64,000 nt of DNA from Trema orientale (GCA_002914845.1 JXTC01000128.1:267897-331896); one strand, 5' to 3'. Counted from the stretch's first letter, positions 1 to 12,034 are shown. Numbers and translations are program-made. Notes: generated by a model not told the origin, from the sequence alone.

Positions 1-2
1 AT

Positions 3-134
3 GATGAACAAAGTGCAATAGGATTATTAGCAATGGCCAAGGCGGCGGAGGAAGATGTAGCCAAAGCAGATGCACTTCTGGAAATAATTCTGTGCCCGAA
101 ATCGAAATCTTTCTTGCGATTCGACGACGTTTGA
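3..134 (+). CDS. 3' end of an unidentified gene (partial, last exon)
   Basis: An open frame runs in from the left edge and ends at a TGA at 132-134. It encodes about 43 residues, including an in-frame Met at 33-35, an Ala/Glu-rich stretch (MAKAAEEDVAKADALLE) and the C-terminus FLRFDDV. Codon use and GC content are higher than in the AT-rich DNA that follows at once, which suggests a real coding end. The exon start lies outside or at the edge of the window, so the reading frame is inferred only from openness. I do not recognise the family. It could also be a chance open frame. Confidence 0.35.
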   Translation, partial: DEQSAIGLLAMAKAAEEDVAKADALLEIILCPKSKSFLRFDDV

Positions 135-450
135 TAACTGTATCTCGCGCTTTCGCTCGTTAAATTTCTCGACTTTTTGTCAGATTTCCCTTTCTTGATC
201 TTCTTAGCCTGTCAACATTATAATGACCACATAGAAATTAGGTTATTTTCTTTCTCCGTCAATATGTTACAAAGATAAAAAAAAGTGGTTACATATAATA
301 AAGGTCATAATTAGAACAAAATTATCCAAACTTATAAAATAAAAATAAAAATTGGGTTAATAAATATAACTACATCGAGATCAAAATTTTTTTTTTTTGA
401 AAAAAAAGAAAGAATATATAATAATAATAAATTAAAGTTCAAAGAATAGG
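135..450. other. Intergenic / possible 3' UTRs, nothing recognised
   Basis: AT-rich DNA between the stop of the left-edge gene and the stop of the - strand small gene. It includes an A/T homopolymer stretch near 387-410. The two genes would be convergent, so both 3' UTRs should lie here. No repeat or RNA gene was recognised. Confidence 0.4.
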
Positions 451-720
451 TTAACCAACCATGGATTCTTCTAGCAAGTTAACAGCCTTCAAAGCACTGG
501 AAAATCTTCGGCTACCGCCTTTCTTTATGGGGCGATCCAATTCCTCATCACGTTCCTTCTTTCCCACGGTGATATACGTGAGGACCGGGTCGACTCGACC
601 TGAGTCACCCGGGTCATGTTCCACAGGCCAAAAACACATGAACATGTTACCCTTTTTATTGTTCTTCTTTGATGATGATGATGACTTGGTCTTGTTCATG
701 GAGGAGTCCTTCAAGGCCAT
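451..720 (-). CDS. Small basic/acidic protein of unknown function, 89 aa
   Basis: A single-exon frame from ATG (718-720) to a stop at 451-453. The protein opens with a Ser/Lys-rich stretch (SSSSSKKNNKKG), followed by MFMCFWPVEHDPGDSGRVDP, VLTYITVGKKERDEEL and a Lys/Arg/Ser-rich C-terminal part ending LLEESMVG. No signal peptide or membrane segment is visible. The region is GC-richer than its surroundings. A TATA-like stretch lies about 290 bp upstream on the same strand, with a plausible long 5' leader. The overlapping + strand frame (461-757) has a less protein-like composition and I treat it as the shadow. I do not recognise the family; its size and layout resemble short plant-specific unknown proteins. 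Confidence 0.5.
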   Translation of the reverse strand: MALKDSSMNKTKSSSSSKKNNKKGNMFMCFWPVEHDPGDSGRVDPVLTYITVGKKERDEELDRPIKKGGSRRFSSALKAVNLLEESMVG

Positions 721-1003
721 ATTATATTTCTACGATAAGGATTTTCTCAGAATCTAAATAGAGAGGGGGTTAAAGCCTTAAAGGGGTGTTTGGATATGGA
801 GAGAAAGTGGGGTATTGGAATAGAGTGGTGGTCTGAGAAAGCGAGGGAGTTTTTTTTTTTTTTTTTTTTTATTTTTTTTGGGTTTTAGTGTGAGTTATGG
901 GAAATCATGGGGCCGGCGATACCGGGGCTCTTCGATTGCTCCGTTTAATGTTAAAACCGAATTTTAGAGAAACCTGATGAATAACTCTTGTGTTTCACAA
1001 CAA

Positions 1004-1025
1004 CTATATATGTATATTTAAATAG
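1004..1025 (-). promoter_or_regulatory. Possible TATA region for the 89-aa gene
   Basis: Read on the - strand, this stretch gives CTATTTAAATATACATATAT, two overlapping TATA-like cores. Transcription starting about 30 bp downstream would give a 5' leader of roughly 250 nt before the ATG at 720, including a T-homopolymer (A on the - strand) near 849-870. This is inferred from position and sequence only. Confidence 0.35.
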
Positions 1026-1029
1026 GCCA

Positions 1030-1720
1030 ATGAGGTGAGAAGACCTGGTTTCTTTTTATTTCTTTGTTTATTTATTTTATATGCAATAAAATATCCCTTT
1101 ACCTATTGAAATAGAAACTCTCCTGTATTGTTTTCCTGAAAAATTTAAAAATAAAAAATAAAAAACACTTCTTATTTATTTTTTTTAAAAGAGAAATTAA
1201 ATTATTATAATACCTCTCTTTCTTTTTTTGTTTTTTAATGTTGCTAGAAGATCTATGCTATTATTTTGCACCTTGAAAATAAAATTTAGGTCTTTTAATA
1301 ACTGCTGATTTTTTTAAATAGGGTTTTTTTTTTCCTACCAAAATATATTACAAAATGTTGTGTTTTTTTTTTTTTTTATCTGACTCTTTCTGTCTTTCCG
1401 TAGTTCACGGGAAAAAGTTCGTGTGTTTTTTAGTTATTACTTGATACTTTCCATATATGAAATTCCATATATTTTCTTATACCACTAATCCACGTCCTTG
1501 CTAAATAGAATCCGTGATTTTGACAATCAAAATTCGTTTTTTTTTTCTTTTTTTAAAGAAACCTTAATAAATCTCATGGCTGTCCAAAATGAAAGAAGAT
1601 TGCAGTGAAAATATGGATTTAAAGAGGTCAAATAAATTATTTTTCTTTTCAAGATTCCAACTTAGAATAATTCTCCAATATGTTAGCTATTGGATCATAA
1701 TAATGGTAGTGATAAGCTAA
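1030..1720. other. AT-rich intergenic DNA, nothing recognised
   Basis: Long poly-T/poly-A runs (near 1,327, 1,361 and 1,537) and no protein-like frame. No terminal repeats were detected by eye. Confidence 0.4.
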
Positions 1721-1721
1721 T

Positions 1722-2396
1722 CACAACAAAAAAATTATTATTTAATGACAACTTTTTAGTCAAAAGAAAATTGTTATGTGACTAAACATCTAATCAGATA
1801 GTTTCCAGTGATAAGTTGTCATTAATACATTTTTAGTTACAGTCTTTTACATATAGTAATAAAATTGACTATGGTTAAAAGTATATTTAGTTATAACTAT
1901 TGAGAATTAACAAAAGATAGTCGATAAAAGAATATAAATAAGAATACACAAATTTAAGTAAAAAAATCTTAATCGGGAAAAATTTCTACTAGAGGAGAAA
2001 ATTTCACTATGTCGAAAATAAAGTACAAATGGTAGAGTATTGTACGACCAAACTGAAATATATAGAATTCTAAAACCCTAAAACACACACACATATATAT
2101 ATATATATACAGATGAAAACTATACGAAAAAATTAGCCCAATAAAACAGGTTCAGCCCGATTTATCCGCTTCCACCACAAATCTAAAAAAAAATCTCCTA
2201 ATTACAAAAACACTACATATGTCGCACTACAAAACTTTCAGGGTAAGAAAAACAGAATTCGGATCACGAACTCTAACAATAACAAATTGTGTTTTTGTAA
2301 CTACAATTTTTAGCCACAGACTTTTTAGTCACAATATTAATAACATTTTTTCGCCACTAATTTTTCACTTTCAGTCACAAATTAATTTTTTGTAGT
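1722..2396. mobile_element. Non-autonomous DNA transposon with ACTACAAAAAA-type ends
   Basis: The left end reads CACAACAAAAAAATTA and the right end, reverse-complemented, reads ACTACAAAAAATTAA, an imperfect terminal inverted repeat of the CACTA style. Inside both ends are short motifs of the form GTGACTAAA or TTTAGTCAC in both orientations, like subterminal repeats. The middle (about 1,945-2,290) reads like fragmentary unrelated repeat DNA and includes a (CA)n/(TA)n tract at 2,084-2,110. No coding capacity. The exact ends and superfamily are uncertain. Confidence 0.4.
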
Positions 2397-2480
2397 ATAA
2401 TTTCATGTTCTATACAATGAATATTGGATCCAATGCTTACACTTTAAAAAAAGAAAAAATAAATAAATCAATCAGATTAT

Positions 2481-3035
2481 GGGCTAGTTTGGTAGAGCTG
2501 TAGATTTTAAGAAAAACACTTTTAGTTGTGCTGAAAGAAAAGTCTACTGTAGCATAAAATAACTGAGTGCTTGGTAAACTGTAATTTTAAATTACTGGGA
2601 CTTGAAAAAACTGTATTAAAGTATTTGGTAAATTATATGGCTGAATTATTATGCAAATATAAAATAACTAAAATAAACATCATTTTACAATTATGCATAT
2701 TTTGGAAAGAGTTTATTAATATTTTTTATAATTATGCATATTTTATACATACTAAACATATTAATACTTTTTTAAAAAAATAATATGAAAATAAACTCAA
2801 TTAAATGTTTGGCATTTTTGCTTTTAAGTGAGGGTATTTTAGCCATTATGATTTACTCATAATTTTGCATAATCTAACACTCAAAGCTGGTTTAGACCAA
2901 TTTTGGTTTTTGGCTTTAGCTTTGTTAAAAATTATCAAATAATTTAATTTTTAAATTTTTACTAAATACTTATTGACTCACAAATTATTCAAAAAAATGT
3001 TTTTAACTTGTTAAAAAGCTACACCAAATTGGGCC
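2481..3035. mobile_element. MITE with GGGCYARTTTGGT-type inverted ends
   Basis: The left end GGGCTAGTTTGGTAGAGCTG matches the reverse complement of the right end (AGCTACACCAAATTGGGCC) with a few differences. The interior is AT-rich and non-coding. The TTTGGT...ACCAAA ends resemble hAT- or Tourist-type MITEs of plants. No clear TSD was seen. Confidence 0.45.
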
Positions 3036-4164
3036 TAATACTAGTTGATCTCAGACGAGATCAAACTTGGTGATTGAGTTCCTCTTTGTTGTTTTCTTTC
3101 TTTTCGTTTTTTTTTTTTTCTTTACGTTCTTCATTATAGTACGGTATAAGAGTTCCAAACAACGATTGTTGCTAGATTTGATTGTCTCTTTCTTTTCAAT
3201 ATTCATCGAAATTGAACCCCGAAAAATGAGTGTACTCTTCACTGATTTACCACATTCTTTTGTCTCCAAAATGGTGGCCATTAATTGTCATCGTGTGCTT
3301 TGCGGATCAGTGTAAATGTTTCCTTGTTAGGTCTCATCTCAAGTACTATGATTTAATTAATTTCAATTTTTGCATAATGAAAAAAAAAAATTGCACTACA
3401 CGCCCCAAAACTTGAACTTCTACAATATAGTATTCCAATTTGGTAACTGGTAAAGCAAGTTTACCATGACATAGACTTGGACCAGGACCAGTGCTGATTT
3501 GAGTGGACCTATGGATTACGACCCTGGACTTAAATTTGTCACATAAAAGACGTCACTTTATACTTGTTCAAAGTCTTCATCTTTGGACCCTCCAATTTAC
3601 ACGTCATTGTAACCACGTCTCGCTATATGTTTTTATTGGGAATTATTTCGAGTATAAAAAAGATAAGTTAATTATTCTTATAAGTAATATAAAACAATTA
3701 AAAAAAAGTCAAGCCTTCTCTTGTTAAAGTATTTATCTGCATTCAAGTTTACAAATTGGGCCGATGCCAAAATTTCAACGAAATAAATATTATCGATATT
3801 ATTTGCTTTATGTTTACACCACTCTAAATCTTGTGTCATTTAAATTGAATATAGAGAGGGAAAAAAATAGGGTGTCGGCTTCACATTGCGAGGACCATTG
3901 TTGCATCAAAGAATGCTACTGTAATTTCGTCGGTGATCCAGTTTTGGCATCTAACATTGGCAAATGGCAAATGAGAAAACTATAACACATAAATTTTGGG
4001 AAAGAAAAGGGGATTAGTGATCCAATAAATAAAAAAAAAAGGAAATAAATGAGAAGAAAAAGCATTAGCTAAGGCTGTGTTTTTTGAGGAGCATTTTAAA
4101 AAGAAAACTATAAAATTATCCTTAATATTTACGTGTAATACAATTTTCTTTTTGGTTTCAGAAA
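3036..4164. other. Intergenic DNA, no gene recognised
   Basis: The stretch contains poly-T at 3,098-3,120 and a GC-richer part near 3,870-3,980. The short frames here have no recognisable motif. Nothing firm can be assigned. Confidence 0.35.
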
Positions 4165-4436
4165 CACTACAAGAAATATGGACTATAATAACGACATTTG
4201 TTATGGTTATAGCCAAAAAAAGTCGTCAGTATGATATAGCAGAAAAAGTCATCGGTATAAATGACTTTATCAGTCGTCGCTATAAAGAATCTATAGCAAC
4301 AACAATGCTCGTTACGACACTGTCGTCAAGAACTGAAACAAAACGACAGATTATGTCGTCATTCAAACTACAGCAACAACATGTGTCGTCACTATAAGAA
4401 ATAAAAAATAATATTTTTCGAATTTATAGTGATGAC

Positions 4437-4437
4437 N
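4437..4437. other. Ambiguous base (N)
   Basis: A single N in the subterminal repeat region of the first CACTA element. The only other N is at 63,184. Confidence 0.95.
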
Positions 4438-4582
4438 AAATTTAAGCATAATTGAAATACAATTAAAAAATATATTTAGTATAAATAAATATTCAAAAAA
4501 ACACAAAATAAATATCTAATAAAAGTATCAAACATGCACATAGAAATTTCAAAAAAAAAAAATCCTAGCTTCCTAAGTCAGT

Positions 4583-6330
4583 CTTGTCCTTGTCTTCACC
4601 TTCTTTAGGCTAGGGAGCTAGAGGAAGATCTTAAAGTCAGACCGTCATAGGCAACAAAGGCGGCAGGGGCATAGAAGGAATACTCAGAGCAGCAGGTGGT
4701 CGAATGTTCATCTGGAATCCCGAAACTAATATGGACAATGCACTTTACATATAGTGCATTTGTTCGGCATAATAATGCATCTTTGCATCATGCTATGCCG
4801 CGAGAACTACTTCATGCTCATAGGCCACAATCAGATAATTCTACGTCTGGCTGAAAATGTCCCTCAGCTCTGCATCGGGCACAATTGGCTCTTGTGATTG
4901 AAAAGTTGTTGTAGAAGAGGTGCTAGCAACTCTCTTGAGCTTCCGATTGACTCCTCTCCTGAAGCCTCTCCTAAGATCGAGCATCTCGCCAACAATCTCT
5001 GGCTCATTAATACGAGGTGGTGTAGATTGTGAGCCAGTTACCAAAGAAATTGAGGCAGATAAAGAAGCTTGAAACTGCATCTGAGTGGTGCGAATCTAAA
5101 CCATCTTATGATATAAACAAGTGAGGAAAAAAGTTAGTAAAAATAAAAATAGTAGACAATCAATAAATAAAATAATTAATAAGTTACTTACATAATTTTA
5201 TTCCGTCTCCATAGAAGGCCATTTGCCAGTTATAGGATCCATATAATTCTGTTTGTAATTCTCTACAATCAGCTGCAACTCTCCCGTCTCATGATTTCCC
5301 TGTATATTTAATTATATTAGTAAATAAACAAAAGTAATAATAATATTTAAAAATAAAAAGATTATCATATCATATAGTTTGAAAATGGTAGACTTAGGCC
5401 CCTCCCTACTGATAAATTTTTGTTGTGTCATATTTGGAGCGTTCTTCTTAGACATAGCCTATAATTTTAGAGTCCATAATTAATTATGTAATAGCTATAA
5501 AATTAGGGGATGGCTACGGTAGGGGCGTCCCTACGTAGGGTCATGCCTTAATTATCGTTGGATGGGAATCTGTGGGGAATAACGGGAATCTGTGGAGAAT
5601 ATATTTATATACAGATTCCCATCCAACGGTGAATAGACAGGGCCCTACGTAGGGACGCCCCTACTGTAGACGCGCCCATAAAATTAATGTATTAAAAAAG
5701 TTATTGAATGAAGTACTAACCCTATAATCCGCAGAGTTGAAAAATTCTGCGCACTTGTCCTAAACTTCATGAGTCATATCGAGAGGAATAGAACGACGAG
5801 TAAGAGGTAGGTCAAGACTGTTCTCGTCCCCCACTCCCCCCCTTCATTGAGCTTGAAGTACTCGTTGAAGCTATTCTTCCAGTCTTTATAGATAACCTGA
5901 GCAGTGCGATCAATGTCTTGTGATACAAGAGATAACTTCTTGTCATCGACTTCAGTATACTAGAAGTACCTCTGCAATTAAAAAACCAAGTAATTAACAA
6001 AAATTATTTCAATAAACTGCAAAGATATAATAATAAACTAAAGATTCTTACTTAAATACCAGGCGCTATATTTGCCTTTTGTTCAATAGAAATCTTTGCC
6101 CAGCTTTTGTGAAGAGGTTCATGCTTTCTGATCAGCACCCTAATAACTCGAGGAAAATACTTCTGGTTCGTGCCAATAGGTTTCCATGTCTTCCCCATCT
6201 TATTAAACTTAATCAGAAGTCATTTATCAGGCTGCAATGAGTCAAGCTTATCCTGCAAGTTCAAAGATCTATTCTTTGAACATTTCTTCTTAACGATGGG
6301 TCTTGCAAAAGAGAGAAAAAAAAATCAAAT
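4583..6330 (-). pseudogene. Ptta/En-Spm plant transposon protein remnant (Transposase_24-like)
   Basis: Reading down the - strand from ~6,330, a conserved block (KMGKTWKPIGTNQKYFPRVI, then HEPLHKSWAKISIEQKA) matches the start of the plant Ptta/En-Spm family, which has a G.PIG...F...L....R......W..V pattern. Further down is the spacer-rich tail with the segment 4,841-5,080 (RRGFRRGVNRKLKRVAST) and a C-terminal His/Tyr/Gln-rich part. An in-frame stop follows the QPDK segment, and a 172-bp MITE interrupts the middle. The role in CACTA elements is an accessory protein of uncertain function. It is clearly not functional here. The exon borders are not resolved. Confidence 0.65.
5506..5677. mobile_element. 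Mutator-type MITE, copy 1 (172 bp, 9-bp TSD)
   Basis: Long inverted ends share the core AGGGGCGTCCCTACGTAGGG; outer ends begin GGGGATGGCTAC on the left and GGGCGCGTCTAC on the right (reverse complement). The flanks carry a perfect 9-bp TSD, ATAAAATTA (5,497-5,505 and 5,678-5,686). The interior repeats the motif GGGAATCTGTGG/ACAGATTCCC. A 9-bp TSD is typical of Mutator-like elements. The insertion lies within the first CACTA element, so it is younger than that element. Confidence 0.85.
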
Positions 6331-6950
6331 GTAATGAACGAAGTGTATATTTATAAGAGAATTACACAACGTAACAAAATTGTTACTACATGACTGACAA
6401 GGGGCAGGAACCCTGGTAGGGTCTGATAGGAGGTTTGCACCTACATCTCCTCCATGATAGATGAGCCCAACAATAGTCATGACTAATTAATATTGATGAA
6501 CAATATAAATATAACATGTTCATAGACATAACAATATAAAATAACACATTTTATTGATAAAGTAATAACCATTCTCATAAAGTACATAATAAAGAAAATA
6601 TTTATATTAATTATCATCGTTATCAATATAATCTTTATGTTTATCTTCATCAATTTATCATCATAGTCCACCTCCAATTTTACTTCTTAATCTGCATAAT
6701 TTTCAATTGTATCATCCTATTCAATTTCGTTATCATTAATAAAATTATCTTCTTACACATCAAGAATAACACTATCAGAATTTGAACAACTTCATTTTGA
6801 CTCCCATGATTATAAGTGATAGACTACAGCTCGTCAAGTTCAATAGCAAGGAAAAAACTGGAAGAGTAATAATCTTGTACCATAACTGGCTCAATCTCAT
6901 TATCTTGAATATTCCATCTACCTCGATGACTTAAGTCTCCAATAATCCTC
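6331..6950. other. CACTA interior, intron/linker remnants
   Basis: AT-rich sequence between the Ptta-like and DUF4216-like remnants. A part near 6,390-6,480 may derive from a spliced 5' leader. No conserved protein block recognised. Confidence 0.4.
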
Positions 6951-8130
6951 TAATTTGGATTATTCAACAACTCATCAGCACAAAATATTTGCTTAGTCTG
7001 AGAAGCAAGTATGTATAGTTTATCTTTATACCACTTAGAATTAATAGTTATACTTATTGTGCTTTTTTATATTTTTATTTCTTTTCTTTCTAGGATTGGT
7101 ATCAAATCATTTGCACTTGAATAAAATAATAGAATATGTGTCCATATAATTGAACTCTTGAATTTCTTCTAAATGACCGTAGAATGTAATCTCATCAGTC
7201 CTAGGAATAGATATCTACTATTTTGAGTCAGTCATTTAGAATCTTCTGTATGAGCTACGAATCGAGTTCCGTTTACAATACATACAGAATAAGATGAAAC
7301 ATGGAAATGTGGTCCAGATGCTAATGAGTACAACTCATCAGTTACTTCAGAGGATCTATTTTAACGTAATTGATACATTTATTAATTCAATTAAATTGTA
7401 AATTAGAAAACAATGAAAACAGATGTAATTAACAATTGTTCGACTTGTAAGTTTCATACCTTCATATAAAATTAAGATAGAAACTATTGCCTTTGGATGT
7501 CATCAAAGTTTTAACCACTTTTTTATTGGAGCTTCCGCATGTGTTCACTATATTAGATGAAAAATGTGAAACATTAGTTTAATGACACATAATCATTATA
7601 AATGAATATTTCATTTAGGTGAACACTTACTCCAAATATTTCTGGATATCTGGGCAATCATTTAATATATACTACTCTACTTTCTTCCGAAGATGCATAT
7701 CAAGTAACACATAAATCTTTTTTCTAATTGGATGGTATTAGGATTGGAACACACTTAAGTATTTTTTTGACTAGTGTCAATAGCATCCTTATTCCCTTCA
7801 GGCTGATTGAATTTCATTTCAATCCCTTTAAAATATATTGAACAAAATGTTAATGCTTTGTCAACAACATAACCTTCAACAATAGATCTTACAGGGCGTA
7901 CTCGATTTCTAACGTAGTCCATTAATTTCTTTATATATCTCTCATACGGACATCCACCTGAAGTGAACAGATCCACCAAGTAATACTTCTTCAGGCAAAT
8001 GCATCACTAAGTGAACTATAATATCAAAAAATGCAAGAAGAAATATCTGCTCAAATTTGCAAAGAATAAGAACTATAGCATCTTGAGAATTCTCTGTCTT
8101 ATTTTACTCAGACTTCTAGCACATATTTGT
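6950..8130 (-). pseudogene. TNP2 transposase C-terminal remnant (DUF4218 + DUF4216)
   Basis: From high to low coordinate on the - strand. First comes a DUF4218 piece, near ILCKFEQIFLLAFFDIIVHL and ending GGSVHFRWM, then after a frameshift CPYERYIKKLMDYVRNRVRP and IVEGYVVDKALTFC (7,755-7,979). Next comes a DUF4216 piece with ELYSLASGP, SYSVCIVNGTRFVAHT and, in another frame, EITFYGHLEEIQEFNY followed by IILFKC. The family order (DUF4218 then DUF4216) is preserved. The central catalytic part of TNP2 is missing. Several frameshifts and stops make this a pseudogene. Confidence 0.7.
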
Positions 8131-8159
8131 TGCAAACTTTTATGATTATCAAGTAATTA

Positions 8160-8803
8160 AGGATAGACTAGTGTTAATTAAAAATTTATGATTTAGTACT
8201 TAATTATTACTGTATTCTCTAATAATCTTAATTAATTTTTTATTTAACTCTTACATATCATTTTTGAATTTACTATAAAATAAAGGTTATTTTCTAATAT
8301 TGTCCATTAGCTATATATTTATTTATTATTAATTTATTTGATCCTATAAATATTTACAAATTTAAGTCTTATTTTCACATTTTATTCTCTTATTTTTTTA
8401 AAATCTTGTTTTTATAATTATTTTAGTTTCTCACCTAAAAAGTTTCTAACTCAACCTTAATTATAATATTAAACATCAATAATTAAAACGTTCAATCAAT
8501 GAATTACCAATAAATTACATATTAATTTTTCCATAACTAATAATCATATTAATATTTACCAGTAAATTACCACTTATTAATAATTGTTAAAGTTTCTAAC
8601 TCCAAAAATAAAAAAAAAATAAAAATAGGAAAAACCAATACATTCAACAAATCAACACCTTAAATTCATTTCATAACATACATTAATCTCACATATTCAA
8701 ATTAACCACAAATCTAACATAATCTCACAAGTTAATCTAACAAATCCAAAATAATCTCAAAATACTACTAAAAACAAAATAATCTCACCATATCACAAAT
8801 CCA
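8160..8803. other. AT-rich DNA, nothing recognised
   Basis: No protein-like frame and no clear terminal repeats. The last ~150 bp contain short repeats of AATCTCA and ATCACAAATCC that reappear just beyond the right TSD of the neighbouring solo LTR, so that LTR landed in a locally repetitive target. Confidence 0.4.
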
Positions 8804-8808
8804 AAATA

Positions 8809-10611
8809 TATTGGAATATTTATCCTAAAAAGCAGATTTTCAATTTTACCCTTTTAGTGTAAACAACTTTCTCTTATATGCAATTATGATATTTGCTAGA
8901 TTAAACTGTCTCAGCTGAATAGTTTATTTATCTGAAAAAGATTCTATGACTTTATTTGTGTATAAAGAAACAAATACAATTAAGTGTTAATTATGAGGTG
9001 ACTTGTTTCTTTATCTAAGTCTAAATTAATTAGTTCACAATCTGTAAATAAAGATGGAATACTTTATCTACTAAAGATTGTAGTGTTTGTCTATCTCAAC
9101 GAGAATGATGTGTCTCAAATCATTGAAGTATCTGATTTCTGATAGAAACACTAGTATAACATAAATAAGTTATGTGTATTGAACAAGACCAGGTAATATA
9201 AAGAATTGGAGTGCCGTAACTCAATCCTTATATTACCACAAATTAGCTCTTAGCATATAAATCTTAATCCTCGATGTATGACTAGACTTGCTTTTATGGG
9301 TTGTAGCCTTTTGATTTATTAAAAGATTAGCCTCTATGAAATTAGAGACGAACTCTGGCATATTGGAGGTTATGATTTATGAATTGACGGGAATACCAAA
9401 TAGCTAAGGACACTATACATTAATGTCACTTTAAGGTCTTTTAAGATTCATGGAATAATTAAATCTAAGATCTTAGTATTCACTTTGTGAATTAGTTGAT
9501 AATTTTGTCTAAATGGCCATTGAGAACAAAATTATCGACAACATTATTCCTTGATAAAAAGATGGTAACTTAAAGATAAATATGTGTTGGAGGAGTATTA
9601 CGGTAATTTTACCTATCCAACTTCGGCATTGTATAGGGATCCTATATGCAGTATAGAATATGCTAGATGGATCAGTTAATCAATGCTAGTTGAATAAATC
9701 TCTATAAAAGGCATGACATTTAATCTAAGAGTGCGGTATTGGGCCTTTAGTGGAGTGTCCCCTTTACTAATAGTATTTATATAAATACCATAATAAGAGT
9801 TATTATGTATTTATCATACTATTGGAGCTTAGATTATTTAGATCCATTAGGTCCCTTGTCTAAGTCAACAAAGCTCATTAATTAGTTGGTGGTATTTGTG
9901 AAATTAGTTTCATGAAACTGTGTAAAATAATGATTCTACACAGAAGTTGGTATTTTTATAAATAAGTTACATGAGTTAGACATATTTATAAAAATACACC
10001 TAAAGCCCAAATTAGAGAGCAAGCCCAATCCTAGTTGGACTGGGATTAGCAGTTTTGGGCCCCATATATATAATATATATGAGAGAAAAAACTGCACAGC
10101 CCTAACACTAGTGCCACACGCATAAGGCAGAGAAAAAGAGAGAGTTACACACATAGCTCAGTAAAAGTGAGAGAAAAAAAGTTTCCTGCAATCTCATAGT
10201 CTCATCTCAAGTCCCTGTGTTCCAAAAATCAAGAAAGTGTTCTTGATCATTCACCAACGAAGGATTTAACTTGATGCCCACTCACCTCATCAAACAAGAG
10301 CAAGAGCATAGACAAGAGGATCTAGGGTTAGAGATTTGATCACCATATACAAGGAGATCAAGGAGGAGCACGCTACAAGAGGTAAACCCTAATCTCATCT
10401 CTAGGGTTTATATATCTAGATTTGATTTATGTTATATATGATCCTGTATATAATATATGCATATTTTATAGTTATGAAAATCGTTTTCATGTAAAAATTT
10501 TTAAAACCTAAATTTACTAACTTTTCCATTGCGTTCATGATTTGATCATGTGTTTTCCATATTTACATGCATGTATGATTTTTCCTAAGTGTTAGATCAA
10601 ATTTACCATCA
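8809..10611. mobile_element. Solo LTR, 1,803 bp, 5-bp TSD AAATA
   Basis: The left end is TATTGGAATATT (apparently a mutated TGTTGGAATATT) and the right end is ...TTTACCATCA, so the short inverted ends TGTTGG/TGATGG are recognisable. The flanks are an identical 5-bp AAATA (8,804-8,808 and 10,612-10,616). There is no internal coding domain or second LTR, so this is a solo LTR left by LTR-LTR recombination. A TATA-like run with a following leader (about 10,065-10,200) fits an LTR promoter. The ends and length suggest a Copia-type element, but this is not proven. Confidence 0.7.
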
Positions 10612-10890
10612 AAATAATCCAACGTAATCTCACTATATCACAAATGTAATATAAAAAAAATCATATTATACATATTTTCAACTTTCCCAAAATTTCTACA
10701 TATTTCAAAATTGTCAACCACCAAATCAATATTACATTAACATAATCACATTTTAAACTAACTAATAATATAATTTAATTATTTTTTTCAAAAATAAACA
10801 CCAACCCTTAAAACTTGAAAGGCGGACGAAGACGAATGGCCGTGATGAACGGCAATGGCAGTAGGCAGAGATGAACGATGGCCCACAGAC

Positions 10891-10938
10891 AGAGAGAGAG
10901 AGAGAGAGAGTTACGCTAAATATATATATATATATATA
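10891..10938. repeat. Adjacent (GA)n and (TA)n microsatellites
   Basis: AG repeats at 10,891-10,910 are followed closely by TA repeats at 10,920-10,938. Confidence 0.9.
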
Positions 10939-10941
10939 CGT

Positions 10942-12034
10942 AAAATAACTGCAAGTACACAGGTCATAAGCAAGTAATAAAGTGATAAACATAGAGTTAT
11001 CGATCCTATGAGTAATTGGGTGTTAAATTATCATTAAGTACCATAATTATCGTGACCTAACTTTATCTAAGTAACCAAACAAAATAAACTTATAACTTAA
11101 ATAAATAGAAATATAAATAGAAATACAAAAATAAAATATGAAAACTCTACAAATGTACTAGTAGATTGAATTCACCTAACTATCAACTATTTCTTTTGAT
11201 CATTAGTTTCATTCTAATCAATTATTCCTAGTTTATAAGCCAAGAACCCAAAGATATTTTTACTCTCTCTCTCTCTCGAGTGCCGAGTAAAATCATTCCT
11301 AAATCCCAGTTCTAATAACTCTATTCCGAACTTAAAAATTAAGAATTCATTATGTTTAATAGTTCTTTGATCATGGCTTCAAAGGAATTATAAAATCTCT
11401 CAAATTCTACAAGTCCTAGATTATACTATCCTATAGTTATTTCTAAAATTGCCTTTCTCGAGTGCCAAATTCTAGAAACTAAATCATCAAACGAGTAGCT
11501 AATTAGTTGAGAAGTATTAAACATGAAATAACATAAACAAATTCAAGAACAATATCAAAGAACATATTAGAAATCAAGATATAGAATCAAAGTTTAAGTT
11601 ACATCATACTCCAAGCATATAACAATTAATTCAACATAGAAGAATCCAATACTAATTTTAATAAGAATTTTATATATCTAAATATGTTCAATAATCAAGC
11701 ATAATACAAAATTCAAATGATACTAGGGTGAGAAAAAGGATGAGAAATACTCTTTTGTGGAAGTAGAACTTCAAGCTTCTATTCTTCAAGCAACTCTATC
11801 AAGCTTCTTCTCCAAATTTCCAGCTCCAAGCACTTTCCTCTCTATGATTTTTGAGCTCTCACATTTGTGTTTTCTCTGTCAACTCTCCACCCTTGACATA
11901 GAGGCTTAAGGGTATATTTGAGGGACTCCAAGATGACCTGGGCCAGTAGAATATTAACTATTCGATCAGATGGTATCAAGGGCTAAGATTGGCTTTAAAA
12001 TCTCACTAAAAATGCGATTCAAGACGAGGAACAG
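10942..12034 (-). mobile_element. LTR-retroelement-like fragment (left part, interrupted)
   Basis: The start, with CTGCAAGTACACAGGTC followed by AAGCAAGTAATAAAGTGATA and ATCGATCCTATGAG, resembles the 'GCAAGTGCACG...AAGTAATAA...TATCGTCC' edge seen in many plant Gypsy-type LTR elements read in reverse. The rest is AT-rich with a more GC-rich end (11,750-12,000) but has no coding domain. It is interrupted by the solo LTR at 12,035 and probably continues at 13,664. The family call is from memory of the motif, not from alignment. Confidence 0.35.

Larger units (their letters stand above)
4165..8150 (-). mobile_element. Decayed CACTA (En/Spm) transposon, - strand genes, one end visible
   Basis: The low-coordinate end starts at 4,165 with the canonical CACTACAAGAAAT. 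The next ~230 bp carry many GTCGTC/GACGAC-type subterminal motifs. Going up in coordinate, on the - strand, are remnants of a Ptta/En-Spm (Transposase_24-like) protein, a DUF4216 segment and a DUF4218 segment of a TNP2 transposase. All are broken by stops and frameshifts. No matching CACTA end was found near 8,150, so the high-coordinate boundary is only the limit of recognisable coding remnants. A MITE sits inside at 5,506-5,677. Confidence 0.7.

Noticed and set aside
2571-2783. 70-aa + strand frame
   Set aside because: Lies entirely inside a non-coding MITE.
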